A stretch of DNA of 64,000 nucleotides from CAWBRT01 sp963696525. GTDB taxonomy: Bacteria > Acidobacteriota > Terriglobia > Terriglobales > Acidobacteriaceae. The notes under the pieces were generated by a model. That model worked only from the letters and a program-made list of their open reading frames with translations. It was not told the DNA's origin and made no database searches. This document shows positions 36,749 to 45,810 of this stretch, one piece after another. The stretch covers positions 496,001-560,000 of the forward strand of contig CAVOKO010000011.1 in NCBI GenBank assembly GCA_963696525.1, given 5' to 3'. Every line of letters begins with the position of its first letter. Position 1 is the first letter of the stretch. Both the position numbers and the translations under genes were made by a program.

Positions 36749-37625
36749 GTGAACCGATTCGCACGCTCGGATGTGCTGAGAATTCTGCATGTTACCTCGC
36801 GTCAGTTTAGCGGCTGGCAAAAAGCCGGGCTGATTGCAAGCGGGGAATCGTTCACTTTTTTTGACCTCCTGCAACTGAAGAAAGTACGGGACTTAAGGGC
36901 CCGCAAGGTCCGTCCCGCCATCATTCGTCAGTCCTTGCTTGCCATGCAGGAGCAAGTTGCAGGTATGGAGAACCCGCTGCTCGAGGCGGGAGCTTTTCCA
37001 GTTGGCTCACGCGTGGTATTCAGGCACGAAGGCAGGTCGCTCGACCCCATCGACGGCCAGTTTTTCATGCAGTTCGAGCCGGCGGGGAAGCTGCTTCCGG
37101 CACGCGCCGTGAAACCGATCAGCCAACTGGAGACGGCGGCGGAATACTTTGCCCGCGGGCTGGCACTGGAAGAAGATCCCAACAGTGCTGCCTTGGCGAT
37201 GCAGGCCTACAAAACAGTTCTCGAATTTCAACCGGACTACGGCCCGGCTCACATCAACCTGGGCACGCTCTATTACAACCAGGAGGAGTTCAGTCAGGCT
37301 GAACAGCCATTACCGGGCGGCGATTGAGTGCGACTCGCGCTATGCGCTCGCGTGGTTTGATCTGGGCAACGTGCTGGATGAAACCGGACGCCTGGCGGAA
37401 GCGATTCGAGCTTATGGGACGGCCATCGCTTTGGCTCCCACCTACGCCGACGCTCACTACAATCTGGCGCTCGCCCATGAGCGCAACCGCGAGCCCCGAA
37501 AGGCGCTCAGGCACTGGCGGAGCTATCGCAAGCTGGATTCCACGGGACCGTGGGCAGTGCACGCGTACAACCAAATCAAGCGCATTCTCAAGGCGGATAA
37601 ACTCAAGCTGGTTCGCGGCCGCTGA
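36749..37625 (+). pseudogene. MerR-like HTH plus TPR protein, one frameshift
   Basis: From a GTG at 36749, GGGAAG upstream, the product begins with a MerR-type DNA-binding helix pair (SDVLRILHVTSRQFSGWQKA, then FTFFDLLQLKKVRDLRARKV). A linker and TPR repeats follow (AAEYFARGLALEEDPNSAAL, AYKTVLEFQPDYGPAHINLG). The frame breaks at the CC at 37307-37308. The TPR array continues in another frame with HYRAAIECDSRYALAWFDLG and AYGTAIALAPTYADAHYNLA, to TGA at 37625. One extra base restores 292 codons. Proteins with this layout are probably regulators that bind partners through the TPRs; this is inference. It is divergent from the deaminase-family gene and upstream of lysC. Confidence 0.75.
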
Positions 37626-37765
37626 TCGCTGCCGGGCTGCGGGCTGCACTGCAAGCCGCCGCGGCGCGCGTTTCTCCTCTTCAGCTTCAGCAAGGCCGGG
37701 GAACGGTGATATAACAAAGCTGATAATCCCGAGTAGGAACCTAATCGAACAGGAATCTTCTTGCC

Positions 37766-39137
37766 ATGATCGTAATGAAATTTGGCGGCACCTCCGTAAT
37801 GGACCCCGCCGCTATTCAACGTGCGTGCAGTATCGTGCAGGGGCGAGTTGACCGCCGGCCCGTGGTTGTCGTCAGTGCCATGGCCAAGGTCACCGACCAA
37901 CTGCTAGCCATGGGACGAGCCGCCGGATGCGGCGACCGCGAGCAGGCTTTGCAGCTTTCGCAGGCGCTGCGCGACCGGCATTACAACACCGCCTGCCAAT
38001 TGCTTGGTCCGGCCAGCTACGACCAGTTCCATGCCACTCTGGAGCAGGAGTTCGACACGCTCGACGAACTGCTGCGCGGGATTGCGGCCGTAGGCGAGCT
38101 TTCTCCGAGAACATCGGATTACGTCGTCAGTTACGGCGAACGTCTGTCGAGCAAGATGTGCGCTGCCGCCTTCTCCGCCATGGGGGTGAATCCGCGCTGG
38201 TGGACGCCCGCGAGGTGATGATCACCGATGGGCAGCACACCAAGGCCATCCCCCAGGTCGAGGAGATCGATGCCCGCACCCAGGCGATCATGGGACCGCT
38301 GCTGGAGACCGGCTGCGTGCCGGTAGTGGGCGGCTTCATCGGCGCGACCAGGGATGGCGTTCAAACCACCATTGGCCGCGGCGGCTCCGACTACTCGGCC
38401 GCGCTCTTCGGCGCCGCTCTGAATGCGGAGACCATCGAGATATGGACCGACGTCGATGGCATGATGACCACCGATCCGAATATCTGTCCGGACGCGCACC
38501 GCATCAAGGTCATCAGCTTCGAAGAAGCCGCGGAACTCGCCTACTTCGGCGCCAAGGTGCTGCATCCGGCGACGGTTCTGCCGGCCATCCGCAAGAATAT
38601 TCCGGTGCGGGTGCTCAATTCGCGCAATCCAAAAAATGAAGGCACGTTGATTGTCGCGCGCGCGCCGCATCCCGCTCGACCTTCAAAGCGATTGCGGCCA
38701 AGAAAGGGATCACCATCGTCGATGTGGCTGCCACACGCATGCTGATGGCGCACGGATTCCTGCGGCAGATCTTCGAGGTCTTCGATCGTTACCGCTGCTC
38801 CGTCGACGTGGTTGCCACCTCCGAGGTCAGCGTTTCCATGACGGTCGACTCCACCCAGGCTCTGCCGCAGATCACGGCCGAGCTGCAAAAGTTCGCCGAC
38901 GTCCACTACAAGGAGCGCAACGCCATCGTCTGTCTGGTCGGCGAGAACATTCGCGAGAAGCCGGGCATCGCGGCGCAGGTTTTTACCGCGCTCGATAACA
39001 TCAACGTGCGCATGATTTCGCAAGGCGCCTCGGAAATCAACATTACCTTCGTGATCGATGAGGCCGCCGTGCCGGAGGCGATCCGGCGCCTGCACAAGCA
39101 TTTCTTTTCGGCGCCCGATCCGGAGATATTCGACTGA
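37766..39137 (+). CDS. lysC: Aspartate kinase LysC, read through two frameshifts
   Basis: LysC phosphorylates aspartate, the first step toward lysine, threonine, methionine and DAP. Three frames together give a complete monofunctional enzyme of about 457 residues. The first starts MIVMKFGGTSVMDP and runs to DYVVSYGERLSSKMCAAAFS. The second has SALVDAREVMITD, GRGGSDYSAALFGAAL and AAELAYFGAKVLHPAT. The third has TFKAIAAKKGITIVDV, then the two ACT domains ending PDPEIFD. Breaks fall in the G5 run at 38182-38186 and near 38660-38680, each explained by one missing base. An essential enzyme with otherwise perfect motifs argues for sequence error and against decay. dapB and dapA follow on the same strand. 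Confidence 0.88.
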
Positions 39138-39215
39138 TTCGATCGAGAGTGAAGTTACTGGTTCGCGTGCAAGGTTTATCCGGCGCATATCTCGGAAGTG
39201 TTTGGGGGAGCGCAC

Positions 39216-39896
39216 ATGAACCTGGTACTTCTCGGAGCGGGCAAAACCGGATCGGTGGTGGCCGCCGTCGCCGGTGAACGCGGACACCGCATGAAGATCG
39301 TCGAGATCGATGAGAACACGGACGGAGCCGCGCTCACCCGTGCTTCTCTGTCTGGAGTGGATGCGGTGATCGATTTCACCTCGCCGCATGCGGTGCTCAA
39401 AAACATCGAGGCCTGCACCCGCGCGGGCACCAATATGGTTGTCGGAACCACCGGCTGGTATGACCACATGCCGGAGGTGCGCCAGTGGGTCGATAGGCCG
39501 GTACTGGCCTCATCTTTGCCTCGAACTTTTCGCGTGGGAGTCAATGTATTCTTCAAGGCCATCGCGGCCGCCGCTGCTGCCTTGAAGCACGGCTATCGTG
39601 GCGACATTCTGGAGCGCCATCACATCCATAAGAAGGATGCGCCCTCCGGCACCGCCGTCACCATGCGGCAGATCGTCGAGAAGGCCTCCGGAAAACGGCT
39701 CGAAATTCGCTCGGAACGGGAAGGCGAGGTGTTCGGCTTCCATCAGCTTACCTTGGACTCCGCCGCCGACCGCATCGTGCTGACCCACGATGCCACCAGC
39801 CGGCGCGGCTTTGCCGAAGGAGCAGTGCTGGCAGCCGAGTGGATACGTGGGAAAAAAGGATTTTACGAGTTCAAGGATATTTTCGATCAGCTCTGA
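39216..39896 (+). CDS. dapB: 4-hydroxy-tetrahydrodipicolinate reductase
   Basis: DapB reduces the DapA product with NAD(P)H. The 226-residue protein, short for the family, has the Rossmann start MNLVLLGAGKTGSVVAAVAG, then VDAVIDFTSPHAVL, NMVVGTTGWYD and the catalytic segment ERHHIHKKDAPSGTAVTMRQ. GGGGGAG lies 5 bases before the ATG at 39216. Between about 39505 and 39540 the encoded text VLASSLPRTFRV does not fit the family. The neighbouring frame reads GLIFASNFS, the conserved DapB motif, so a pair of compensating one-base indels is likely there. The gene lies between lysC and dapA, clearly a DAP operon. Confidence 0.9.
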   Translation: MNLVLLGAGKTGSVVAAVAGERGHRMKIVEIDENTDGAALTRASLSGVDAVIDFTSPHAVLKNIEACTRAGTNMVVGTTGWYDHMPEVRQWVDRPVLASSLPRTFRVGVNVFFKAIAAAAAALKHGYRGDILERHHIHKKDAPSGTAVTMRQIVEKASGKRLEIRSEREGEVFGFHQLTLDSAADRIVLTHDATSRRGFAEGAVLAAEWIRGKKGFYEFKDIFDQL

Positions 39897-39942
39897 GTTC
39901 GTGCCGTAGAATGACAAGGGGATTTTACGACGGGGGGACACC

Positions 39943-40845
39943 ATGAATCTGCGTGGATGCGGGACAGCGCTGATAACTCCATTCCAGAGCGACGGCTCGG
40001 TTGACGAAGCGGCATTGCGTTCGCTGGTCGCCTGGCAGGTCGAATCGAAGATCGATTTTCTGGTTCCCTGCGGCACCACGGGTGAGACCCCAACGCTGAC
40101 CAGGGACGAGTGGCTGCGCGTGGTCGAGATCACCATTGAAGTCGCCGCTGGACGCGTGCCGATTGTTGCCGGAGCCACCTCGAACTCGACCGCCGAAGCC
40201 GTCGAGAAGGCGCGAGCCATCGCCGCCATCAAGGGCGTGGACGCCATCCTGACCGCCTCGCCCTACTACAACAAGCCGACCCAGGAAGGCCAGTATCAGC
40301 ACTTCAAAGCCATTGCCGAGGCCGTCGATAAACCGCTCGTGCTCTACAACGTCCCCGGACGCACCGGGGCCAACATCGAACCGGGGACGGCGGCGCGGCT
40401 GGCCGAGATCGAGAACATCATTGCCATCAAGGAGGCCAGCGGCAACATCAGCCAGATGGCCGACCTGCTCAACGCGGTGCCGGAATCGTTTCTGGTGTTA
40501 TCGGGAGACGATGCGGTCACCCTGCCGCTGATCGCGCTCGGCGGCGTCGGCATTATCTCCGTGGTCTCGAACCAGATTCCGCGCGAGATGGCCGAGATGA
40601 CCCGCGCCGCACTCGCCAACGATTGGACCAAGGCGCGCAAGCTGCATCGCAAATACCTGCCGCTGATGCAGGCCAACTTCATCGAGTCCAACCCGATGCC
40701 GGTGAAGGCCGTGCTGGCGATGATGGGCAAGATCGGCGAAAACTATCGCCTGCCGATGGTGCGCGTTAAACCGGAAACCCGCGCCAAACTGGAGAAGATC
40801 GCCAGTCAAGCCGGATTATTGGTTCCGGTGGCGACAGCCCGGTAA
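39943..40845 (+). CDS. dapA: 4-hydroxy-tetrahydrodipicolinate synthase
   Basis: DapA condenses pyruvate with aspartate semialdehyde. The 300-residue (beta/alpha)8 protein has PCGTTGETPTLTRDE near residue 43, ASPYYNKPTQEGQYQHF, the tyrosine of VLYNVPGRTG, and the Schiff-base lysine in IIAIKEASGNISQM. A G-rich ribosome-binding site precedes the ATG at 39943. It ends the lysC-dapB-dapA set. The length and motifs are standard. Confidence 0.97.
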   Translation: MNLRGCGTALITPFQSDGSVDEAALRSLVAWQVESKIDFLVPCGTTGETPTLTRDEWLRVVEITIEVAAGRVPIVAGATSNSTAEAVEKARAIAAIKGVDAILTASPYYNKPTQEGQYQHFKAIAEAVDKPLVLYNVPGRTGANIEPGTAARLAEIENIIAIKEASGNISQMADLLNAVPESFLVLSGDDAVTLPLIALGGVGIISVVSNQIPREMAEMTRAALANDWTKARKLHRKYLPLMQANFIESNPMPVKAVLAMMGKIGENYRLPMVRVKPETRAKLEKIASQAGLLVPVATAR

Positions 40846-41081
40846 AGCAATTCCCGGATTGGTGTAGTCGAAATTCCCCAGGATGATGTCACGGCGACCG
40901 GAGCACCGAGCGCCCGTGGCCGGAGCAGCCGAGCTGCGTACCCGACATTGACATTCGATCAGCAAGAAGCTGTTCGGGCGCGGAGCGGAGCCACACTTTG
41001 TTTTCGGCAGCAGAAACAAAAGGTGGCTCGGCTTCGCTCGCCATGACGGCCCGGTAGGGATATGCCAACTGGGGAATTGCT
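40846..41081. repeat. 236-bp element with inverted ends and a long internal hairpin
   Basis: AGCAATTCCC (40846-40855) is matched inverted by GGGAATTGCT (41072-41081). Inside, GAGCCACACTTTGTTT (40988-41003) pairs with AAACAAAAGGTGGCTC (41014-41029) with two mismatches. The left end starts one base after the dapA stop. No coding frame is seen in the 286-base gap to the glycosyltransferase. A small non-autonomous element is likely. Confidence 0.6.
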
Positions 41082-41131
41082 CTAGTGGATGCAGGCCCAA
41101 CCGCCCTTCGGCTGGCAGGCGAAGACGTCCC

Positions 41132-42208
41132 TCAACTTACCCGCGCCACAGGCCTGCTGGCGCATTCGTGTATCGCCACGTACAGCCGCTGATAGCCATC
41201 GGCCATCCGCGAGACGTTGAAACACGCCTCGACGTGAGCCCGGCACGCTCGCCCTTCGATTGAATCGACGCGTCGCACGGCGTTCACCATCTCGTCGAAA
41301 TCATTCACCAGGAAACCGGTCTTGCCGTCGGCCACCACTTCCGGCAGCGCGCCTTTGGCGAATGCCACCACCGGCGTACCGCAGGCCATGGCTTCCATCG
41401 CCACCAGCGAGCTGGTTTCGGGAGCGAGCGTCGGAATCAGCAGTGCGCGGGCCCGGCCGAGCAGCTCGACCTTCCGTGCAAACGGCGGCGACTCGACGAA
41501 CTCGGCCCTCGAACCTGCGGCCTCAAGCCTGGGACTCACCTCGCGCTCGAAGTATTGGCGATGCCAGGAGAACGGATACACCGAGCCGGCGACCACCAGC
41601 TTCATTCCGAGTTGGCGGGCAACGTCGAGGGCAAGGTGGGTCCCCTTCTCGGGGCAGATGCGGCCCATCCAGAGCAGGTAATCGTGTTTCGCAGCGGTGA
41701 AAGTGAATCTCTCCAGCGCAATTCCGTTCGCCACCACCCCCAGAAAATTCGGCAGATCGCAAAATCCGTCAGCCTGCGTTTCCGAGACGCAATTAAAGAA
41801 GACGTTCGCTGCAACCGAGTCGAACAGCTCCGGCGGATAGAAACTTCGCGGCAGATGGAGCGTGGCCAGCACCGGGCGGCGCACGCGCGCGGCATGGCGC
41901 CAGAAGTGTCCGCTCTTGTCGTGCACCAGGGCAAACCGGCGCTGATGGCAGAGGCGTACGACCCGCTCGCTGTGCTCCCGTTCGCGCCCCTCGAAGTGGT
42001 CGGGCTCGACTGGCGCGGCACCAGTGCTCAGCAGCTCGCCCGAGACGCTCGATTCCTCAGAAGCCGCGACCGCCGTAGCCACCCCGCGCCGTGCGAGTTC
42101 GCGCTCCAGGCCCCACAACATCTGCTCGGCTCCGCCGCAACTGCTATCGGAAACCGGCAGCATGGGATAAGCGACAAAGAGGATCGGATCGGGGGCTTCA
42201 AAGGGCAT
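41132..42208 (-). CDS. Glycosyltransferase, GT4 family
   Basis: The 358-residue product has a GT-B fold. The N-terminal part shows the family's GGAEQMLWGLERELARRGVA, the motif that binds around the sugar donor and membrane. The C-terminal part has LLWMGRICPEKGTHLALDVA and the donor-binding E-x7-E in APETSSLVAMEAMACGTPVV, then GALPEVVADGKTGFLV. Such enzymes build cell-envelope glycans or glycolipids from nucleotide sugars. A PIG-L type deacetylase follows upstream on the same strand, a pairing typical of glycan pathways (GlcNAc transfer then deacetylation). The substrate is unproven. Confidence 0.88.
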   Translation of the reverse strand: MPFEAPDPILFVAYPMLPVSDSSCGGAEQMLWGLERELARRGVATAVAASEESSVSGELLSTGAAPVEPDHFEGREREHSERVVRLCHQRRFALVHDKSGHFWRHAARVRRPVLATLHLPRSFYPPELFDSVAANVFFNCVSETQADGFCDLPNFLGVVANGIALERFTFTAAKHDYLLWMGRICPEKGTHLALDVARQLGMKLVVAGSVYPFSWHRQYFEREVSPRLEAAGSRAEFVESPPFARKVELLGRARALLIPTLAPETSSLVAMEAMACGTPVVAFAKGALPEVVADGKTGFLVNDFDEMVNAVRRVDSIEGRACRAHVEACFNVSRMADGYQRLYVAIHECASRPVARVS

Positions 42209-42229
42209 AAGTAGGCGATTGCCGTCTCA

Positions 42230-42500
42230 TCGGGGTCCCCCGGCAACGGCCGCTTTCGCGGTTGCGGGGGTAGAGAATCTGATGTCCGCCGCTAGTCGCG
42301 AGTTGCTGCCAGAAGCCCAAATCGGAGGCGCGCCCCGTCAAACTATTGATATGGGGATTTCACGACAACTGCGCGTACTCTCGGTGATTTTGGTGGCCCA
42401 TTCAAGTGCCGGAGTTGCGCTTGAGTGGGGTGGTTCTTTTACTTATTTTCAACTGCCCCACTCAACGAACAACGCGTTGAGTGGGCCACCAGCCGCCCTC
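42230..42500. repeat. Cluster of three palindromic repeats
   Basis: Three hairpins lie between the glycosyltransferase and the deacetylase gene. One is GGGGTCCCCCGGCAACGGCC...GCGGTTGCGGGGGTA (42236-42275), the inverse of the family at 46563-46606. The second is GGTGGCCCATTCAAG...CTTGAGTGGGGTGG (about 42394-42435). The third is GCCCCACTCAACG...CGTTGAGTGGGCCACC (about 42455-42491). The last overlaps the 3' end of the deacetylase gene and encodes its last residues, PTQRVVR and the stop. Confidence 0.75.
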
Positions 42501-43322
42501 GCCGCCAAACTCGCTGAATTGCTCCAGAAACGAGACGAATGCCCGGCAAACGTCGTTTCCCGTCATTGGCCATCGCCAGCGCTCGTAGTTGAGTTGGCCG
42601 GTGTGCGGAGGAAGTGAATAGTCATAAGCCGGCAGGGGACGCACGCACTCTCTCTCCGGCGAAAAGGATTGCAGGAAGTCGCCCTGCGAAGCGTATTCGC
42701 GCCACATTGCGCGCTTCTGCTCAATCTCGGCTGCGGTCGGGCGGACATCGATTTCCGTGCCATTCTCCGCGGTAAATTTTTGCGGCTCCAGACGGTCGGC
42801 ATCGGTCTCCGAAGCGCGGTTGTAGATCGGCGCCTCCCAGGCTGGAAGGTCGAACTTTTTGGCGGCAAGCGACACCAGAAGGTTGCAACTATCGTGATCC
42901 GGATGACCGCCTTCGTAGGCCAGGGTCAGCAATGCCTGTGGTTGCAGCCGCTCGATCGCATCGGCGAGTTCGCGCCAGGCCGCCGGCAAAATGCGAAACA
43001 ACTCCTGATCGACCAGCATGTCGGACGCCGCGTGGTGGTTCGACTGGCAGCTTCTGCCATGGTAGCCATCGGAGACGAACTCGACACGCTCGACGCCTAT
43101 CGTTGCCAGCGCGCGCCGGGCCTCCTGCTGGCGAATGGCGGCGTAAGTTTCGCGCGAGCCATAGCGTCCCCAGAAATAGGCATCGCGCGGAGCCCCGTCG
43201 GTCATGAAACGAACGATGGGATCGGCCATTCTTTGCAGCAAAGCGCCGTAGGTCACACATTCGTCGTCGGGATGCGCCAGCACAAGCAGACTTCGCCCAA
43301 GCAAGCAAGAGAGCATGTCCAT
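42462..43322 (-). CDS. PIG-L family N-acetylglucosaminyl deacetylase
   Basis: The 286-residue product has the zinc motif AHPDDE in LLVLAHPDDECVTYGALLQR and the second motif GGHPDHD in LAYEGGHPDHDSCNLLV. These are the signatures of LmbE/PIG-L zinc deacetylases acting on GlcNAc conjugates. The start could be the ATG at 43322 or the next one two codons in. Its 3' end runs into a palindromic repeat, so the last few residues (GGWWPTQRVVR) are repeat-derived. With the neighbouring GT4 enzyme it probably modifies a glycan or small thiol-type glycoside. The substrate is unknown. Confidence 0.88.
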   Translation of the reverse strand: MDMLSCLLGRSLLVLAHPDDECVTYGALLQRMADPIVRFMTDGAPRDAYFWGRYGSRETYAAIRQQEARRALATIGVERVEFVSDGYHGRSCQSNHHAASDMLVDQELFRILPAAWRELADAIERLQPQALLTLAYEGGHPDHDSCNLLVSLAAKKFDLPAWEAPIYNRASETDADRLEPQKFTAENGTEIDVRPTAAEIEQKRAMWREYASQGDFLQSFSPERECVRPLPAYDYSLPPHTGQLNYERWRWPMTGNDVCRAFVSFLEQFSEFGGEGGWWPTQRVVR

Positions 43323-43381
43323 CGATAATTAAGATGCCGATACCGCGGAGAAGTTTTCAGCTTTCAACTCCGCGGGTTGAA

Positions 43382-43499
43382 CCACACTGAGCGAGCGCAG
43401 CGAGTCGAAGGGCCCCTCTTGAACCGTGCCTCTTTGGTTCAATAGGGGTGCTTCGACTCCACGCGCCGAATACCTGGGCGCGTTTCGCTCAGCATGACA
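43382..43499. repeat. Degenerate TCAGCATGACA-type repeat
   Basis: CACTGAGCGAGCGCAGCGAG at the left and CGCTCAGCATGACA at the right form the ends. Inside, GGGCCCCTCTTGAACC and GGTTCAATAGGGGTGC pair. It is a diverged relative of the 180-bp repeats and fills the gap between dapL and the deacetylase gene. Confidence 0.65.
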
Positions 43500-43543
43500 G
43501 CGAGATAACTGCTCATCTGCTTGACGCACTACGCTAGATGAGG

Positions 43544-44773
43544 CTACATGATTTTGGCAAAGCGGTGTCCGGCTTCTTCGACGTTGGCTCGGCTGTTAAA
43601 GGCGCTCAAACGGAAATAGCCTTCCCCGCAGGTTCCGAATCCGCTCCCTGGTGTTCCCACTAACTGGGCTTCCCGCAGCAGCTTGTCGAAGAAGTCCCAA
43701 CTGCTCAAACCGCCGGGGGTCTTTAGCCACACGTAAGGTGCGTTTATGCCGCCGTAGACCTGTATCCCCAGCTTCGTCAGTGCTTCACGCACCAGCTTGG
43801 CGTTCGTGAGGTAAAACTCAATGGTTTCTCGAGCCTGCCGCTTGCCTTCCGGCGAATAAATCGCCTCTGCGCCTCGCTGAACGGGATAAGAGACACCATT
43901 AAACTTGGTGCTGTGCCGTCTATTCCACAGCGAATGGATCGAGGCTTCGCGGCCATCCCGCGTCTTTCCCTTGAGATCTTTCGGAATGACGGTGAAGGCG
44001 CACCGAACGCCGGTGAAGCCGGCCGTCTTGCTGAAACTGCGGAATTCGAGCGCGACGTCCCTTGCTCCATCAATTTCATAAATCGAATGCGGAATGGACG
44101 GGTCGGTAATGTATGCCTCATAGGCGGCGTCGTACAGAATGATCGAGCCGTTCTCGTGCGCGTAGTCGACCCAACGCTTCAGCATTTCCTTGGTTGCAGC
44201 CACGCCGGTCGGGTTATTGGGATAGCACAGGTAAATCAGATCAACGCGCTGCTTGGGGAGGTCCGGAACGAAATCGTTCTCCGCTGTAACCGGAAGATAA
44301 ACCAATCCGCCGTAGCGGCCAGTGGCGTCTGCCGGACCTGTGTGGCCGGCCATCACATTGGTATCCACGTACACCGGGTAAACAGGGTCCAGGACGGCGA
44401 CGACGTTACCTGCTCCGAAGATATCCAGAACATTTGCTGAATCGCACTTTGACCCGTCGGAGACGAAAATCTCATCTGCGTCAATGTTGGCTCCGCGAGA
44501 CTGGTAGTCGTTTTTGGCGATGGCTTCGCGCAGAAAGTCGTAGCCCTGCTCGGGCCCATAGCCACGGAACGATGACCGCACGGCCATTTCATCGACGGCT
44601 GCATGCATCGCTTGAATCACCGCGGGGCCAAGCGGTTCGGTAACATCCCCAATACCCAATCGGATAACTTTTGCGGAAGGGTTTTCGTCGCAGAATTTCT
44701 TCACACGGCGAGCAATTTCAGCAAACAAGTAACCAGCAGTCAGCTTGAGATAGTTGTCATTGATGTATGTCAT
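43544..44773 (-). CDS. dapL: LL-diaminopimelate aminotransferase
   Basis: DapL converts tetrahydrodipicolinate directly to LL-DAP using glutamate, bypassing the acylated intermediates. The 409-residue PLP enzyme starts MTYINDNYLKLTAGYLFAEI, then RLGIGDVTEPLGPAV, FVSDGSKCDSANV, LCYPNNPTGVAATKEML and the PLP-lysine motif RSFSKTAGFTGVRCAF, all DapL-type. The C-terminus has GYFRLSAFNSRANVEEA. The length is typical. It is the last gene of murE-dapF-like-dapL. The specificity call is strong because this subgroup is distinctive. Confidence 0.95.
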   Translation of the reverse strand: MTYINDNYLKLTAGYLFAEIARRVKKFCDENPSAKVIRLGIGDVTEPLGPAVIQAMHAAVDEMAVRSSFRGYGPEQGYDFLREAIAKNDYQSRGANIDADEIFVSDGSKCDSANVLDIFGAGNVVAVLDPVYPVYVDTNVMAGHTGPADATGRYGGLVYLPVTAENDFVPDLPKQRVDLIYLCYPNNPTGVAATKEMLKRWVDYAHENGSIILYDAAYEAYITDPSIPHSIYEIDGARDVALEFRSFSKTAGFTGVRCAFTVIPKDLKGKTRDGREASIHSLWNRRHSTKFNGVSYPVQRGAEAIYSPEGKRQARETIEFYLTNAKLVREALTKLGIQVYGGINAPYVWLKTPGGLSSWDFFDKLLREAQLVGTPGSGFGTCGEGYFRLSAFNSRANVEEAGHRFAKIM

Positions 44774-44798
44774 GTTCAGTCATTCTCTTTGTGGGTTA

Positions 44799-45802
44799 CT
44801 AATGCGGATTCGTTCGTTGAGCCTCGCCAAATAACATTACGCGCTTCAAGACACCATCGCTTTCATCGAATCTAATTGGCGCGACTCCTCCCGGCATCAC
44901 AACATTGACGGTCTTCGCACCTAGAATCCCCAGCGACCTTGCGGCACTCGCGACGGCCGTTGCGCTGGTTCCGGAGGACAATGTAGGTCCCTCGCCACGC
45001 TCGAAAACCCGCGCAGCAATGCTATCCGGACCAAGGAGGGAAGCCCACTGCAGATTAATTCCGTTCTTACACGGACGTCCTTCGCCTCGCACTCCATCGC
45101 TTTCGGTACTATTTGCAATGGCGGTCAGACGGGGCATCCAATTCTGCGACCCGATTTGCTCCATCGAAGGCAAGAGGCTGTGGTCTTTCAGGAAGGTTAC
45201 ACAATGCGGATTTCCAACATTCACAAACTGGCTGCACGACCACGATGCCTCGATCTGTTCGAGATCGAAAACACGAAAGGTGCCGTGACCTTCAAACTCA
45301 GAGACGCCGACGTATTCGGGAGATGCATCAACCGCGGAGAGTCCATAGTTTGGGACGCCCATGTCGATCCAGAATCCGTTCCGTCCGTCTCGTACAGCCG
45401 CTTCAATCCGAGCCTCGACCAATGGCGCCGGAGGCTTATCGTGATAGATGCGCACGACGAAAGCATCCGTGCGATTGGCCTGTCCGGTGTCGACCAGGAA
45501 CTGGGAGAAAATTGTCAGGCCGTTGCCGCTGCGTTCCGCAAGGGTGCCGTCTGTGTTGACGATCAGCATGCCAAAGGCGTTTTCGTCGGGGAACGGTCCG
45601 ACTAATAATCCGTCCGATAGAGAATCTCTTGCCCTCGAGAAGCGTTCACCCGGCCGCAGATGCGTTCGATGGCGCGAACCGCCCATTGCCCGCGCGACAT
45701 GGCGGCCTCAGCGGCAGTTCGAGGAATTTCGGCAAACCGGCCAATCTCCTCCGGCGAAGCGACAAAGTAGGTATTGCCACGGGCATCATAGAAGTCTGCC
45801 AT
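44799..45802 (-). CDS. Diaminopimelate epimerase homologue with both catalytic Cys replaced by Ser, one frameshift
   Basis: Two frames join near 45605-45612 (one G missing) to give about 334 residues. The first begins MADFYDARGNTYFVASPEEI at the ATG 45802, with AAGGG 6 bases upstream. The second runs from GLLVGPFPDENAFGMLIVNT to the end. The DapF fold is clear, with two similar halves, GMLIVNTDGTLAERSGNGLT and FVNVGNPHCVTFL. DapF uses two cysteines, in [MF]-C-G-N-G and E-C-G-[ST]-G. Here the first reads RSGNG (Ser codon 45528-45530) and the second LSSGTSATA (Ser codon 44973-44975). A canonical epimerase mechanism is therefore doubtful. murE ends 8 bases upstream and dapL follows by 25 bases. 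Confidence 0.8.
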
Positions 45803-45810
45803 GTTCACCC

